Translations under genes and position numbers: made by a program
From: Henckelia pumila
Lineage: Eukaryota > Streptophyta > Magnoliopsida > Lamiales > Gesneriaceae
NCBI RefSeq assembly: GCF_033568475.1
Contig: NC_133123.1
Coordinates: forward strand, 3,100,001-3,164,000
DNA length: 64,000 nt
Direction of reading: 5' to 3'
In this document: positions 1-11,637 of the stretch, in pieces
Position numbering within the stretch: the first letter of the stretch is position 1
Layout: each line of letters starts with the position of its first letter
The notes under the pieces: generated by a model
Databases searched by the model: none
What the model saw: only the letters and a program-made list of their open reading frames with translations
What the model was told of the DNA's origin: nothing

Positions 1-1870
1 TGTCGGAGATGTTCACGGATGAGAGCTCTTTCTCTCTGAGATTGTGGGAGAACATGCTTCGGAAAACAGGGGACCTTGAGGCAAGAACTGCACGGTGAGC
101 TTCAATGGTTTTGCCATCGGAAGCGTGGATCGTGATATCGGTGTGAATGCTCTCGGACAGCATCCGGCCGAGGGAGGCGAGAGCTGTTTCATTTGGTGGT
201 TTGTGTGTAAATGTTTCGTTCCATATTGAGCAAGGTGATGTGCCCTGTGTAAATTACAAACATTTGTTTAGCCAATTCAGATTAGGAAAAAAGTGGCATT
301 AGTAGCCAAAATGGGATCTGGATCATCTGCTGAAAATGCTGAAAGAGAACAGCCGTGCATTGAATTAGCTTTTCTAATTCATATCACAATTAAAAAATAA
401 TATATTTAATTAATTACACACATAAAATATTATAATCAAGACTTTTTCAATGCACAACACCAATGTTGTTTCTTTTTCACAGTAGAGGATCTTTTTCCGC
501 CAAAATGGCATTGTTTTTGCATATGATATTTCAAGCTTCATGGACCCACGCGTAAGAATAACGGTAATTTATAATTCGGTCCTCAAATCTAAACTTAAAT
601 TGGTAATCAGTCCCTGTCAGAAAAAAACTTTGTTTAAACTTCCTGGACCCACATGTTTTGTTTCGGATGAAATTTGGTACAAAACATGAAAAATATGGTA
701 CAAATACATGATATTTGAGTATCAAATGTGTTAGATCTAGTATAAATATATGATTTTCGAGTACTAAAAAATATTGATATTAATAACACATTTATCTTAT
801 TTGGATGAAAATCGGTACAAAACATTGAAAATATGGTACGCATATATGATTTTAGAGTACCCAATGTGTTAAATCTGGTACAAATATATGATTTTTGAGT
901 ACTCAAACACATGTTGCAAGTTCATATTAATAAAGATGTTTAGATTTTATACTCAAAATTGTATTTTTTATACTCGATCTTGAACAATTAGTGCTCAAAT
1001 ATCTTGTATTTGTACCATATTTTCAATGTTTTGTACTTAATTTTATCCGAGAAAAATAATGTGGGTCCAGGGAGTGCAAACAAATTTTTTCTGACAAGGA
1101 ACTGATTCTTAATTTGCTTTTGGATTTAGGGACTGAAAACCAATTCACCCTAAGAATAAACATGTATACCCGAAGGGTGTTTATGTCAATTAAGCTAATG
1201 ATAAAAAAAAATCTACATCTTCAAATCATTATACTATTATTATATAGTGATGATGGTATCTTACTTCTGAAGAAGATGCAATTTTCAAGTCAAGAAACTC
1301 AACGTCAATTATGAACTTTCCGGTGAATGGAATCTCGATCGTCCATACAAAATCCTCGTTGCTCTTCACCACTTTTTCACTAACATCTGCATATGAAACA
1401 GAAACGAAAATCATCAAAATGATGCATGAAATCATTCTTTTCTTGGATTCGATACAGGCTTCAATTTCACTTCACCTGGATGAACCAAGCACTTGCGTTC
1501 ACCCACAGAGGAGATCACTCTGATCCTGAAAGATGCGATGGGAGGATTTTCCCTCTCGAAATTGGATATCTCCGGGAACAATTTAATGGACAGAGACCGA
1601 TTCTTCTCCACAGACAAGTACCTTCAACCAAAACAAAATCTCAACATCTTCTTCCTCTGTTTCTTGGAATACTCGAAAAACAGAGCAAACTAGCAAATAC
1701 AATATCAACAAGTCAAAAAATATTCAGCATGAAGAATTCGGAAGTCCATACCAATTCCATTTCCCGATCTTGAAAGGATCTGATTTTCTGTAAGTGCAAG
1801 AAGCCAAGCTCTCGATCCGCCACTGGGCAAGACGGGACGTCGTATCGACTCGATACACAGACTCACTCAT
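1..1870 (-). CDS. BTB/POZ domain protein (At1g21780/At1g55760-like), 5' part, runs off the window
   Basis: Four exons fit with GT/AG sites and continuous phase: 1752..1870, 1476..1621, 1265..1386 and 1..244, the last cut by the window edge. The ATG at 1870..1868 opens MSESVYRVDTTSRLAQWRIE. A MATH-like N-terminal half follows, with the motifs KSDPFKIGKWNW, LSIKLFPE and FIIDVEFLDLKI. Exon 4 holds the start of a BTB fold (LGRMLSESIHTDITIHASDG, then AHRAVLASRSPVFRSMFSH). The order and motifs match Arabidopsis At1g21780-type proteins (about 326 aa), of which roughly 210 residues are visible here. BTB proteins of this class are thought to be substrate adaptors of CUL3 ubiquitin ligases; the role here is inferred from the family. 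The intron between exons 3 and 4 is about 1.02 kb and contains a MITE. No broken codon was seen. Confidence 0.85.
562..1150. mobile_element. Mutator-like MITE inside BTB gene intron 3
   Basis: A 589-bp element flanked by the 9-bp direct repeat TAAGAATAA (553..561 and 1151..1159), the length expected for Mutator-like elements. The ends are imperfect inverted repeats of about 85 bp: the left end has GGTCC, then CAGTCCCTGTCAGAAAAAA, then CTGGACCCACAT, and the right end carries the same blocks inverted. The interior has two imperfect direct repeats of about 140 bp (about 661-800 and 800-905). It has no coding capacity. It lies wholly within the intron, so it should not change the protein. Confidence 0.75.
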
Positions 1871-2768
1871 CCTAGTGAAGGCAAACGCCGCAGTAATTTC
1901 ATGGATACAATCAAAAATCCCTTCCAGAAACTGATCTCCGTGCTTTCCCAGCTTTGCTTTCGAGTCTCCTCTTCATATATCGATCGGTTCGATTCGCCTC
2001 TGCTCCTCCACGCCCCCTTATCTTTTATGATCAAACGTGATTTTTGCTCTTTAAAAAAGTTTATGGGGAGTAAAGGTTATTGCTTTCTGGGGAGAACCCA
2101 CTCGAGTGTGGAGGTTTCCGTAACGCAAGGTTAGGATTGATCATGCTTTACGCCATTGATGATGAAGAAATTCTTGCACAGTTGTTTTTCTACCAAGGCT
2201 TTTGTTTTGTTTCTTTAATACTCTTTTTTTTTTTTTTTTTTTTTTTGTTTTTCCCTTTTTTCTTTGGAGAGAGGTTACTTTTTGCTGCCTTGCACGGCAC
2301 TTGAGGTATATAGCAAAGATTTTGAACCCAAAACTTTGGTTAAAAGGGACCCAAAACTAATTGCAATTTGTCCAACATACATTATTGGTCTATAGTTCTA
2401 TTTTTAGCGTAGATGTGATGTTTTTCGGTTTTTATATGATATAGAGATTTATTGTAATTTTATGTATCGATGTGAGGTAATATAAAAGGAATAAATTTGT
2501 AAATGGCTAGTCTATTTATTGGAATATATTTTACTTCAAAGTGTTACATTCACATGTAGCTATATATATATATTAAGATTGTGGATTATAGAGATAACTT
2601 TGATATATGCCTAAAAATTCTCACCTACACTTATTCTACATGGTAATTATGAAATCATCACTATATAATTAAAGATAAAAAGATGACTCAACCTCTTTTT
2701 TACTTTCTTTTTTTTGATAAAAAAAGAATACTATTCAAACACAAGCTTCGTGCACCATACCACTGACT
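1871..2768. other. Upstream region of the BTB gene, no gene seen
   Basis: This holds the 5' leader and promoter of the leftward BTB gene. There is a T-run at about 2223-2246. The short open frames have no recognisable domain and AT-biased composition. No other feature is supported. Confidence 0.5.
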
Positions 2769-2930
2769 TATTCTATGTTGCACCGGGTGAAATTCACTCG
2801 GTGCAGCATCCACCGTCCAACAGCCCGAGCCCCACATAATTATGTGGGGCCCGGGCTCCTTTTCATGGGGCCCAAACCCCATGAACGGGCCAGATCCACC
2901 GGGTGAAATTCACCCGGTGGATCATAGAAC
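2769..2930. mobile_element. MITE-like element made of four successive palindromes
   Basis: The outer ends are inverted (TTATTCTATGTTGCACC at the left, ATCATAGAAC at the right) and resemble the ends of the MITEs at 9607 and 19309. Inside are four hairpins: 2781..2803 (one mismatch), 2829..2850 (perfect 22 bp), 2864..2883 (catggggc/ccccatg, short loop) and 2896..2920 (10-bp arms CCACCGGGTG/CACCCGGTGG). The first and fourth share the core CACCGGGTGAAATTCAC. The segment is more GC-rich than its surroundings. No exact target-site duplication was found. Confidence 0.6.
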
Positions 2931-2971
2931 TTCCCCCATACACTAGCATTTTTGAAATTTTTGTCCAACCT

Positions 2972-3095
2972 TGGTTTAGGTAATATTTATCACCTCTAAA
3001 TATAAGTGATTATTCATTTTTTTTTTACAAATTTGTTAAAAAAAAATCAATAATCACTTATTTTTAGAGGTTACGAACACTATCTTAAAATCGAA
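2972..3095. mobile_element. Small inverted-repeat MITE, family A
   Basis: 22-bp arms at 2993..3014 and 3049..3070 (CCTCTAAATATAAGTGATTA and its inverse) surround an A/T-rich loop. The flanking sequence is also inverted (TTTAGG on the left, TATCTTAAA on the right). A second copy with the same arms lies at 46165..46265. Confidence 0.6.
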
Positions 3096-4961
3096 CCAAC
3101 TTAAATAATTTATTAATGATATAGATTTATATTCTTCATGTTTGGTTTACCATTAAACATGTACACGAGTTGTTTTGTTATGAAATGCGAAGAATTTTTT
3201 TCTCCATTGGCCAATGGCCATTGCTATTATTATCTATAGTAGAAAATTCCATCAAAAATATTTCTTAAAATGGTTCCCAGAGAAGCACAAAGTTGTCACT
3301 TTTGCCATATAAATTACTTCATGATGTCATGAAAAAGATGGTGTGTATACATATTGTTCCACTTGTTTAGAATCTGGACCGTCGATCAAGTTGGTGGGCT
3401 CTTCTTATTCAAAGTCCTAACTAGTGGATAGAGTAAATATTGATGGCCATTGATTCCGATATAATTTGTTATATCTTTATTTCAAGTAATATCAAAATAA
3501 AATCATAAAATATAAATAACACAACAAAATATGCCCTTCATGGATTTTTATTTTTATTTTTTAATTGTAATGCAACTCGCAATCGCTGCTGCACTAGATA
3601 AACTCTCGAGTCAACGCAATAACTTGTCAATCATGTTAGTCAAGTAAATCGTATTGGACAAATCTTACACGATAAATTTGTTCGATAAAGTGTTAGTATG
3701 AGTAACCATAATTCTTGATTTTGGATATGGATATTGAAGGAGAAAAATATGCTTTTTTAAAAAAAATTTGTAAATTAATTTATTTTTATTGTATCAATAG
3801 ATATGGTCATATGGGTTCAACCGCACCTCAACAAGATTTTTTTGTAAAATAATTTATTTTATGTAAGTTTTTTAGTTGGGCTGGCACTTTCCACTCACTA
3901 AAGAGCAAGGAAGTTGAATGCATTGTAGTGTAGTGTGTGTATATGTACATATATCGTCAAGTTGTGGCCCCATATCGTTCAAGTCGATGGGTCATGGGAG
4001 CAAAATGATGGCGACTGGAATGGGGGTTTTGGAATCTTTAAAATATTTAAATATAAAATCTTCTTTGGCTTTGCTCCAATCACTCAAAAACAAGAAAGGA
4101 ATCTCTTGCAAATGGGACACCACGGCCATAATATTTTGTTAAGTGTTCCAATATCTCAAGCAACCAAAGATTCAAAGTAATTTTTAAGTAATTAAAATAT
4201 TCGTGATATTTAATTGTACACTAATTTGAATAGTGATGTAACATACGATTGTATGCTTGTACATGATTTTACTTCGATGAAAGATATAATAATAATGGTT
4301 TTTCTTTGATATACTTTGATCATTCATATAAACATAATAGTAAGATGTCGTGATTTTATTAATCTATCATAATTACAATTTAGAGAGATTCAGCTGCCAC
4401 AGTATGTATGAGTCTTTTTCATTCACCAAATGAAAAACTTTATAAATTGGGTTTGAATGATTACAAGGACAGATTAAAATGGTGGGGGAAATCTTTGATT
4501 AATTAATTGAACATCATTTTCGTATACTCAAGGGTCGTTCAACTACTTGCTTCATATTTTCGACAAAAACGACATTTCATTAAATGATATTTAATGATAA
4601 TATAATCAAGTCCAACTTTGAGAATTCCACATTTTATGGTGATTGGATATTAGTTTTTGTTTTCCAATTTGAGTAAATGTTTATCAATCATTAGAGTTAT
4701 AACGCGCTTACAAAAAGAAAATAATATTTTTGTTTATTTATGCAAAATTCAATTTAAATAAATATACTCCATTTAACGTGTTTAGAATCACTTTTTCGAA
4801 GTTCGAGCTTGTGAGATTACCCGAAAATATTTGTATGTGTCAACATGTTTCAAACTTTCAAGTACGTAAATTAGAAATTCGATAACATGCACACATCAAA
4901 AAAATAAATATCTATAATATATATGCTGTATGCATATGTATCGTGTATAAATTGATGGATA

Positions 4962-5001
<40 letters not shown>

Positions 5002-6396
5002 TATACAGGACATGTATCAATTTAATGAAACACATGAATCTTGAGTCTAGGAAACAAACGAATCGAGTCGAATAACATGCTACTGCTCGGTCAAACCAAA
5101 TCGAGTTTTGATCGAGATTGACTGGTTTACACAATTACTTGAGCCTGATGGGAGGTTAGTAACAATATATTTTTATGTGGATGAGATTGACCAGAAATGA
5201 ATACAATTTCCGATTTAGATTCTGTCAGATTTTTGGGCTGGTACACACAGCCCAAAAATAATTGGGTATTAAACCTGTGGAAGCCCAAACAAATATCCAA
5301 ATAGTGAGCACTATTATTTGAACACTATTATTTGAAGTTGGAACTCGTCGTATCATGATACAGTAGTTGAAACTCAGCTGGGAAGCATGCAGGAGTCGAT
5401 AATCAATATAGATACAATTTCATTCACATGTATAAGAATTCAAATTTGGAGTGAGTGTATGTATATACGTATTGAATTCATTTAGCTAATTATTGAGATC
5501 TTTAATCCATTAATTAAGCCCATAATATTCTATCTTGAAATATCTGTAAACAGAAAGATTAGCTTCATATTGGAGGATATTCTCAACATGTTCCATATTT
5601 AAACATCGAAGAATTTTATCATCTGTAAAAACCGGATCATTTCAACCTATTTTTACAGGCACTGCCCCATGATCTGTAAACCTGGCCTATTTCTACTTTT
5701 AAAATTGATTTTTTATTTAAAAATTTCTGAACCATGATCCTGATTTTTTTTAATCAGTCATAATTTCGATATATTTGATTGTTATTATAACAGATTAATC
5801 TTGATTGAGATACCAGAGTTGACTCTCTCTAATTATTTATTCATGAGTTTATCTGATGACGAGGTTTTAAACCACGACGAAATAATTTGTTTATTTAATA
5901 TATTATTATTTGAACATTTCAAAAATGTCATCAATTTTATTTATTTTTTTTCAAAATCATTGTCATCAATTTTGAAATTTACCAGTTAATTACATTCAGC
6001 ACCTCCTTGTGTAACATTAATTTATAACATTTTTTATACTCATTAAAATTTTATGGCCCATTTCCAAAACCAAAGTCTATTTTCGCTATTATTTCGTATC
6101 CGGAGCAAGCTTGAAATCACGAATAGAACGTCGGGTTCAAAAAAAAAAAAAAAAACCACGAATAGAACGTTAAAGGGAGATCGGGAGGTTGTGCTGACAT
6201 ATTTGTTCCGATCATCAAGTCAAATGATAAATATATAGAAAAGACATCTAACCCGTCACCAAAATCGAAATATAGTGAAGGAATAATGAAATTCACAAAT
6301 ATGATATTTAATTTAGAGAAAAATGTGGGAGACTGCCGATGTATAGTTCGCACGCCCCTTCAACCGGAACCTTGCCCTCTCGAGACGAGTTTAAGG
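3096..6396. other. AT-rich intergenic DNA, no gene seen
   Basis: About 3.3 kb with no open frame showing a domain, codon bias or splice structure. It contains a (TA)n run at 4971..4995 and scattered A/T tracts. Nothing else is supported. Confidence 0.5.
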
Positions 6397-6524
6397 TAGT
6401 GTTTGAGAGAGCTTCTAGCTAGAAAACAGTAATTCTCAGTTTTTTTTTAATAAAATTTTTAAAAATTCCAAAATTTGTTAAAAAAAAGCTGAGAAATGCT
6501 TACTAAAAACTATCTCAAACACTA
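6397..6524. mobile_element. MITE, family B, with TAGTGTTTGAGA ends
   Basis: Terminal inverted repeats TAGTGTTTGAGA and TCTCAAACACTA enclose a second inner inverted pair (TTCTCAGTTTTTTTT / AAAAAAAAGCTGAGAA). The fragment at 55514..55605 shares GTTTGgGAGAGCTT and the CTCAGC hairpin. No clear target-site duplication was seen. Confidence 0.6.
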
Positions 6525-7058
6525 TTTCATTAAACTATCACAAGATCCTTATAAAATCTCACTCTTCATGTATTAATTTTAATTTAAAATATTTTGGAGA
6601 TACCATTGTTTTCATTATTTATAACTTATAATAATTACAAGAAAAAACCATATGCATGAGTATGACAAAATTTTTTTTATTTAAAACAAATAAACTCGTC
6701 ATTTTAATGCATATCTAGTTTGTTACTAGAAGGTTAGTTGATTTTAATATATAATATCTGTTCATACTTCATATTCAAATTCAAACGTCTAAAAATCATC
6801 ATCAAGCTACGTACGTATATACCATGTAATCAACAGTGTCTAGACATTAAATTTATCCATATATAATAAAGTCAAATTTTCTTTATTAATTATTATTAAT
6901 ACTAATGGTCGTCGTGATTAGGTCACTAGTTGAACGTTGCAACAAGACCATTTCAATACAACAGTTAACAATTAATAATTTTGATTGAATTAAAGCCGAC
7001 AATGATCAGCATTTGGCCAAATTGACGTAGCCATTTCTAATTAACGAGAGTACAATCA

Positions 7059-7062
<4 letters not shown>

Positions 7063-7094
<32 letters not shown>

Positions 7095-7225
7095 TTTTTA
7101 TGGTGCCCAACATTATATGCCCACTTCATGCCCACCATGTACAAAACTCATCTATTGTACCGGTCAACTCAACTATTCTACATGATGGACATGAAATGGA
7201 CATATAGTGTTGGACACCATAAAAG

Positions 7226-7268
<43 letters not shown>
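7063..7268. mobile_element. Micron-like hairpin MITE inside a (TA)n microsatellite
   Basis: A hairpin unit at 7092..7227 sits between TA runs at 7063..7091 and 7228..7268. The left arm (7094..7141, TTTTTTATGGTGCCCAACAT...) and the right arm (7181..7226, ...AGTGTTGGACACCATAAAA) are about 46 bp with few mismatches. The pattern is that of microsatellite-targeted MITEs such as rice Micron. A second, unrelated hairpin with the same arrangement is at 21892..22114. Confidence 0.6.
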
Positions 7269-7271
<3 letters not shown>

Positions 7272-7286
7272 GTTATTGCAAACAAT

Positions 7287-7755
7287 TTATAACAATTCAT
7301 AAATCTTATCAAAATGATCTGTTAAACAATAATCAACAAATGATACATACATTAATTTCAAGATTCTCATCGATATTTCACATAACAGAGCAATTAGAGG
7401 GACCCGAATCACAAACAGGTACTTGGCAAGCATTATAAGGATGATAGGGTGAAATGGGGTAAGATGACCACGGCGACGGCGGGGGCGAAAGTGGGGCATC
7501 GGAAGATAGTGGCTGCGTGACTCTAGGTTTTTGCATGGACTCGTGATTTCTTCAACGGATTTAATATCAGCAAACTGAAATTTTTTCCTCAGGCATTTCG
7601 CCAAGTATACCGAATCGATCCCTTCTCCCATCACCACCAGTACTTCTTCGTATTCCATTTCTATTCCCACTGCTCTCACTCCTTAATTCGACCATTTTAT
7701 AATTAAGGCCATATTTATTTTGTATAAGAACCAACTAATTACATATTTGCTATCA

Positions 7756-7824
<69 letters not shown>

Positions 7825-8298
7825 TGAAAGAGCTTACTTACTCAGTCATATATGTACGTAGGTATAAGTAGATGCACATTTCAATAAAATCAAAAAACTT
7901 TGCCCGTGGCTTACAGTCCATAAGCTCTCAAATTTGAGACGGGTTTTCAAATTAAATATGATATCAAACTTGAGAAAAAATAATTAAAAATAAAACTTCG
8001 ATTGTTCCATATATTTAGATCCATGCATCTCGTAATATATATAATCTTAATTTGGTGCTTCATGCATGCATAAGTAGGAATATTATATTAGATACCTCGT
8101 ACAGACACCGCAATCTTCATTGCTTTCGACTTCTTCTTTTCATTCTTCAATGGCACTCTGATCACTATTCTTTGCTGCAAGAATATAGATATATCCGTGT
8201 TATATATATATATATACACACACATGATCATACAATTAGTGACATTTAATTACAACTTAAATAATTAGCATAATAATTAATTAAATGAATACCTTCAT
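7287..8298 (-). CDS. HIPP-like heavy-metal-associated (HMA) domain protein, frameshifted before its CaaX tail
   Basis: Three exons fit: 8293..8298 (ATG AAG only), 8096..8174 and 7287..7681. They encode MK-QRIVIRVPLKNEKKKSKAM followed by KIAVSVRGVRAVGIEMEYEE and GEGIDSVYLAKCLRKKFQFA, the strand/helix pattern of an HMA domain. An intron directly after ATG-AAG is common in HIPP genes. The usual MxCxxC metal ligands are absent; that segment reads VPLKNEKKKSKAMK. In the frame used by the HMA domain the tail is not HIPP-like and ends at 7287. In another frame a Pro-rich linker (DAPLSPPPSPWSSYP) leads to PSNCSVM and a stop at 7378, a CaaX prenylation box. An indel near 7540 would explain this, so the gene may be a pseudogene or the base call may be wrong. 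HIPPs act as metallochaperones or membrane-attached adaptors; function here is doubtful. Confidence 0.65.
7756..7824. repeat. (ATT)n microsatellite in HIPP intron 2
   Basis: An uninterrupted ATT trinucleotide run of about 69 bp between exons 3 and 2 of the HMA gene. Confidence 0.95.
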
Positions 8299-8431
8299 AT
8301 ATATTGGGCGATGAAGCTTAGCCTCAGGTAAATATTAAACCCCTTGATTTAGTCTTTAGTCTTTAGAGCCTAAATATAAATAGACAGCACACTTGTGTTC
8401 TGGGAAAAATGATACTTTATAAATACCTTAA

Positions 8432-8810
8432 GGCTCAGTTTGGTTTGGATGATAGGATAAATAATATATAGATAATTAATGTATCGTAATAAAAAATAAA
8501 TAAGAAATGATAGTAAATATAGTAATTGATTTGATTGATAGATTATAGTTTATTTGATTTGATGGGTTGAATTTTATATAAAAATATAAAATTACCATTT
8601 TATCCTTTTAATAATAAATAAAATATGAATAATATTATTTATAAAAGGGTAATTTAGTAATTTAAATTTGATGATTTGATTGATGTAAGATAAATAATTA
8701 ATGATTTGATTGATGTAAAATAAATAAGAATAAATAATATGGCGAGAAAAACGTAAGATTAGATAAGATAAACTATACATTGATTAATAAAAATCCAACC
8801 AAACGGAGCC
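8432..8810. mobile_element. Tourist-like (PIF/Harbinger) MITE
   Basis: A 379-bp element with ends GGCTCAGTTTGGTTTGGAT and ATCCAACCAAACGGAGCC, flanked on each side by TAA (8429..8431 and 8811..8813), the 3-bp target duplication typical of PIF/Harbinger. The interior is very AT-rich and non-coding. It lies just upstream of the HMA gene start. Confidence 0.65.
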
Positions 8811-8813
8811 TAA

Positions 8814-9459
8814 GTATACTGGATAATGAAGTTAAGCAACTAACTGCTCTCGTCAAATTAAAAAATTAACGTACTAAAGTATTGTGTTTGAGCTGATGAA
8901 ATAAGTAAATGTTTGACCAATGATCATAAGTTCAATTTTCCTTACGGCCTTACCATCATTTTTTGGGACAAACTTGTAACACAAGATTCGCCCATTCTAA
9001 TATATATGGTTTACTTGGCAAATGTAGTTTACAAAATAATGCATTAGCATGTGAGTTTTCCTAGTACTACACACCAAAGAATAATAGTTGCGGCGACCAA
9101 ACTTCTCACGTCATAAAAAAAAAATTTAAAATTTAATTAATTTAAAGATAGCTAGTCATTGAGGTTTAAAATGAATAGTCAAATTTACGTCATTCTGATT
9201 ACGTTGTCACGGTTCTAGTAATTATCTGCATAACAATGACGCTAAACAATATTATATATCCATTATTTGCAACTGGCAGGCTAAAAATTATTATTTATAA
9301 TTAATTGTTTTACCTCCAAATAATTTTGACACATATTATATTAAAAAATACCAAACCATAATCGGATTCAAAGAAATTAAAGCTACATACTTCAGAAATT
9401 AATTAACGCATAGTATTAATTGTAATTTAATTTACAGACATTGTCTTGACATATATCTA
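8814..9459. other. Intergenic DNA, no gene seen
   Basis: AT-rich sequence between MITEs. I see no coding region or clear repeat. Confidence 0.45.
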
Positions 9460-9566
9460 ACGTCTAAGGGTTGACATTTATCAATAAATGTGAGGTTTAT
9501 TATTTTTAATGGACCCCACATTTATTGATAAATTAGTGATAACCCTTAGATTATCATAAGGATAAT
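9460..9566. repeat. Inverted repeat, about 45-bp arms
   Basis: CTAAGGGTTGACATTTATCA... at the left is matched inverted by ...GATAAATTAGTGATAACCCTTAG at the right. Both arms contain ATTTATCAATAAATGTG or its inverse. It is probably another MITE; no target-site duplication was identified. Confidence 0.5.
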
Positions 9567-9606
9567 GCCTGTAAAGATAAGTTGAAATAATCCCATATGA
9601 CTAGTG

Positions 9607-9776
9607 AGATTATTCTATGCTACACCTGGAGTACTTCTCCCCCCATGATGTGGTCAAATATCAACCATTGGATCATCAAGACATATGTCAATTTCCATAA
9701 AAATATATGGGTTCAACGTGATCTAATGGTATTGAAATAGAGGGAGAAAGACTCCCGATGTAGCATAGACTAACCC
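9607..9776. mobile_element. Mutator-like MITE, family C, copy 1
   Basis: A 170-bp element between 9-bp direct repeats TGACTAGTG (9598..9606 and 9777..9785). The ends are inverted (TTCTATGCTACACC / GATGTAGCATAGA). Its body is nearly the same as the copy at 19309..19477. The two copies have different 9-bp flanks, so they are independent insertions. Confidence 0.75.
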
Positions 9777-9785
9777 TGACTAGTG

Positions 9786-10264
9786 TCAAAATTTAATCCA
9801 TACGCTATAAAAGGGTCACTTATGTTTTTCATGCAATGCAATATATGGGTAATTTGTGTGAAAAATGCATGTAAATATATTGTAGTCATTAATGGTTAAT
9901 ACCACAATAACAATTATCAATAAACGAACCAGTGGATGGGGACTAAATGTATAGTTAGTTGGCTTCCAACCTTAAACCACTTACACCGATACCTCTAAGC
10001 GAATTGTTATTATGTTATAAATTGCGATTCAAGAATTTTTATTTTTCATTTAAATCATTATAAATTATAACTCGTTACATGTGTAATGCGTAATTTTAAA
10101 ATACCACAAAAACTGTTTTTGTGAGACCGTCTAATGAATTAATTTTGTGAGACGAATCTCTTATTCGACCCAAATCCCAATCAATTAAAAAATAGACGAT
10201 CTATCATAACTAGAGTCTTCAAGCAAGATAGCTTAATGCAAAAAGAAAGTAGTACCTTTTAACT

Positions 10265-10317
<53 letters not shown>

Positions 10318-11181
10318 CCAGGTAATGCACCATCAATGGCCTATTATTTACCTCTAATCAATCTCAACATGCAAAACAAATGAAACGTAGAAAAAGCACA
10401 CTCAAATATACAAAAACATCAAGAATTTTTGAATGTATGACTTCTTCTCTTGAATCTGATGGAGTTGGAACCCTTAATTCGTCTGTTTCCCCCCTATTTT
10501 TATGGCCCTAAAGTCCTTTCTGAAACTCGACCAAATATCTTCTTTCCATTCTCGCGACGCGCTAAAGCACAAGAAGTAGCCGCTCGAGCACGGTCGTCTC
10601 CTGTCCCAGCAAAATCTTGTCTCGCGGCGTTCTTTGATTTTCTTTTTCAGTGTGCTTGAGCATATAAATTTACCGCTCAAGCGCGCCCCTAGCATGTTTT
10701 GATTTTTTTTCTTTCGCTTCTTGCGCTCGAACGCATAAACCTACTGCTCGAGCGCAATGGTGGACTGCTCTAAACAATGAATTCTTGCATTTTTCCTACA
10801 ATTGAGCCAATAAAACCAGAGGAGTGAACCGAATGCATGACAACAAAGAACGAAACATAAGTGATCCTTATTTACAAAAAATCATGCACAACAAATGCAA
10901 AACAACGTAATAAATTACGTAAAAACGACATCTGTCATTTATACACAACGGTAACTAAGCTGCAAACAAAAGAACAAACCCATAAATCATGGATACGAAA
11001 TATTGATAGTAAAAAATTCAAGAAGTAATTACATTAGATTCACAATTGATACATGAGCAATTTTGGTCATGTCGCCGCGTCAACGGGACGAAAGGTAGAT
11101 CTTTTCCGACATTCCAACGAACCGAAAATGACTGTTGCGGTAATGGAAAATGTGGGCTAATGGCTGAAGTATTCTAGCAAA
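9786..11181. other. Intergenic DNA with repeat fragments, no gene seen
   Basis: It contains a fragment of the GTGAGACGGTC-type dispersed repeat at about 10110-10200 (fuller copy at 22114), a 50-base T run at 10268..10317, and a patch at about 10555-10770 where variants of CGCTCGAGCGC / GCTTGAGCATATAAATTTAC recur, which looks like transposon debris. No coding exon was recognised. Confidence 0.5.
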
Positions 11182-11186
11182 AAGGA
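11182..11186. other. Copia target-site duplication, left copy
   Basis: AAGGA, repeated at 17002..17006 on the far side of the element. It defines a 5-bp insertion duplication. Confidence 0.9.
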
Positions 11187-11634
11187 TGTTAGGCAGGTAG
11201 GTATATTAAATAAATGCGGTGGGGCCCACATTTATTTAATAAATCATCCCATCCCACATCGGAAAACTGGAAAATGAAACGGAGGAACCTATTATAAATA
11301 GACCTTAATTCCTTCGATTTAAGTATCTCATTCTCCTCTTCTTTTGTATTAACAAAGAGAGAAGAAAATATAAAGAGAGAAAAAAAAAGAGAGTGTTTTT
11401 TTTTTTGGAGATCTCTTGTGAGTTAGAGAATTATTTCTCGGTAATACTCGGGGTTTGGGTGTGGTGAGATATAGTATTTTGTATACACTTGTAATATTTC
11501 TCCGGTTATAAATATTTCAGTAGCTCCGTGGACGTAGCCTATATTGGGTGAACCACGTAAATCTTGGTGTCCTTGTTGATTGTTTTTATTCCGCAATTAT
11601 TATCGTCATGATCGTTCCGGCTTAATCCATAACA
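11187..11634 (+). repeat. Copia 5' LTR
   Basis: Starts TGTTAGGCAGG and ends CATAACA. It carries a likely TATA element (TATTATAAATAGA, about 11290) and a perfect 13-bp stem near its start (11204..11216 with 11229..11241, TATTAAATAAATG and inverse) around a GGGGCCC-containing loop. Confidence 0.93.
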
Positions 11635-11637
11635 ACT

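Noticed and set aside
7756-7824. CRISPR-like or regularly spaced array
   Set aside because: It is a plain trinucleotide microsatellite without spacers, as are 20549-20609 and 63269-63308.
10450-10695. Overlapping 69- and 73-codon open frames on both strands
   Set aside because: They lie in a patch of recurring CGCTCGAGCG-type words that looks like transposon debris; no domain was seen.
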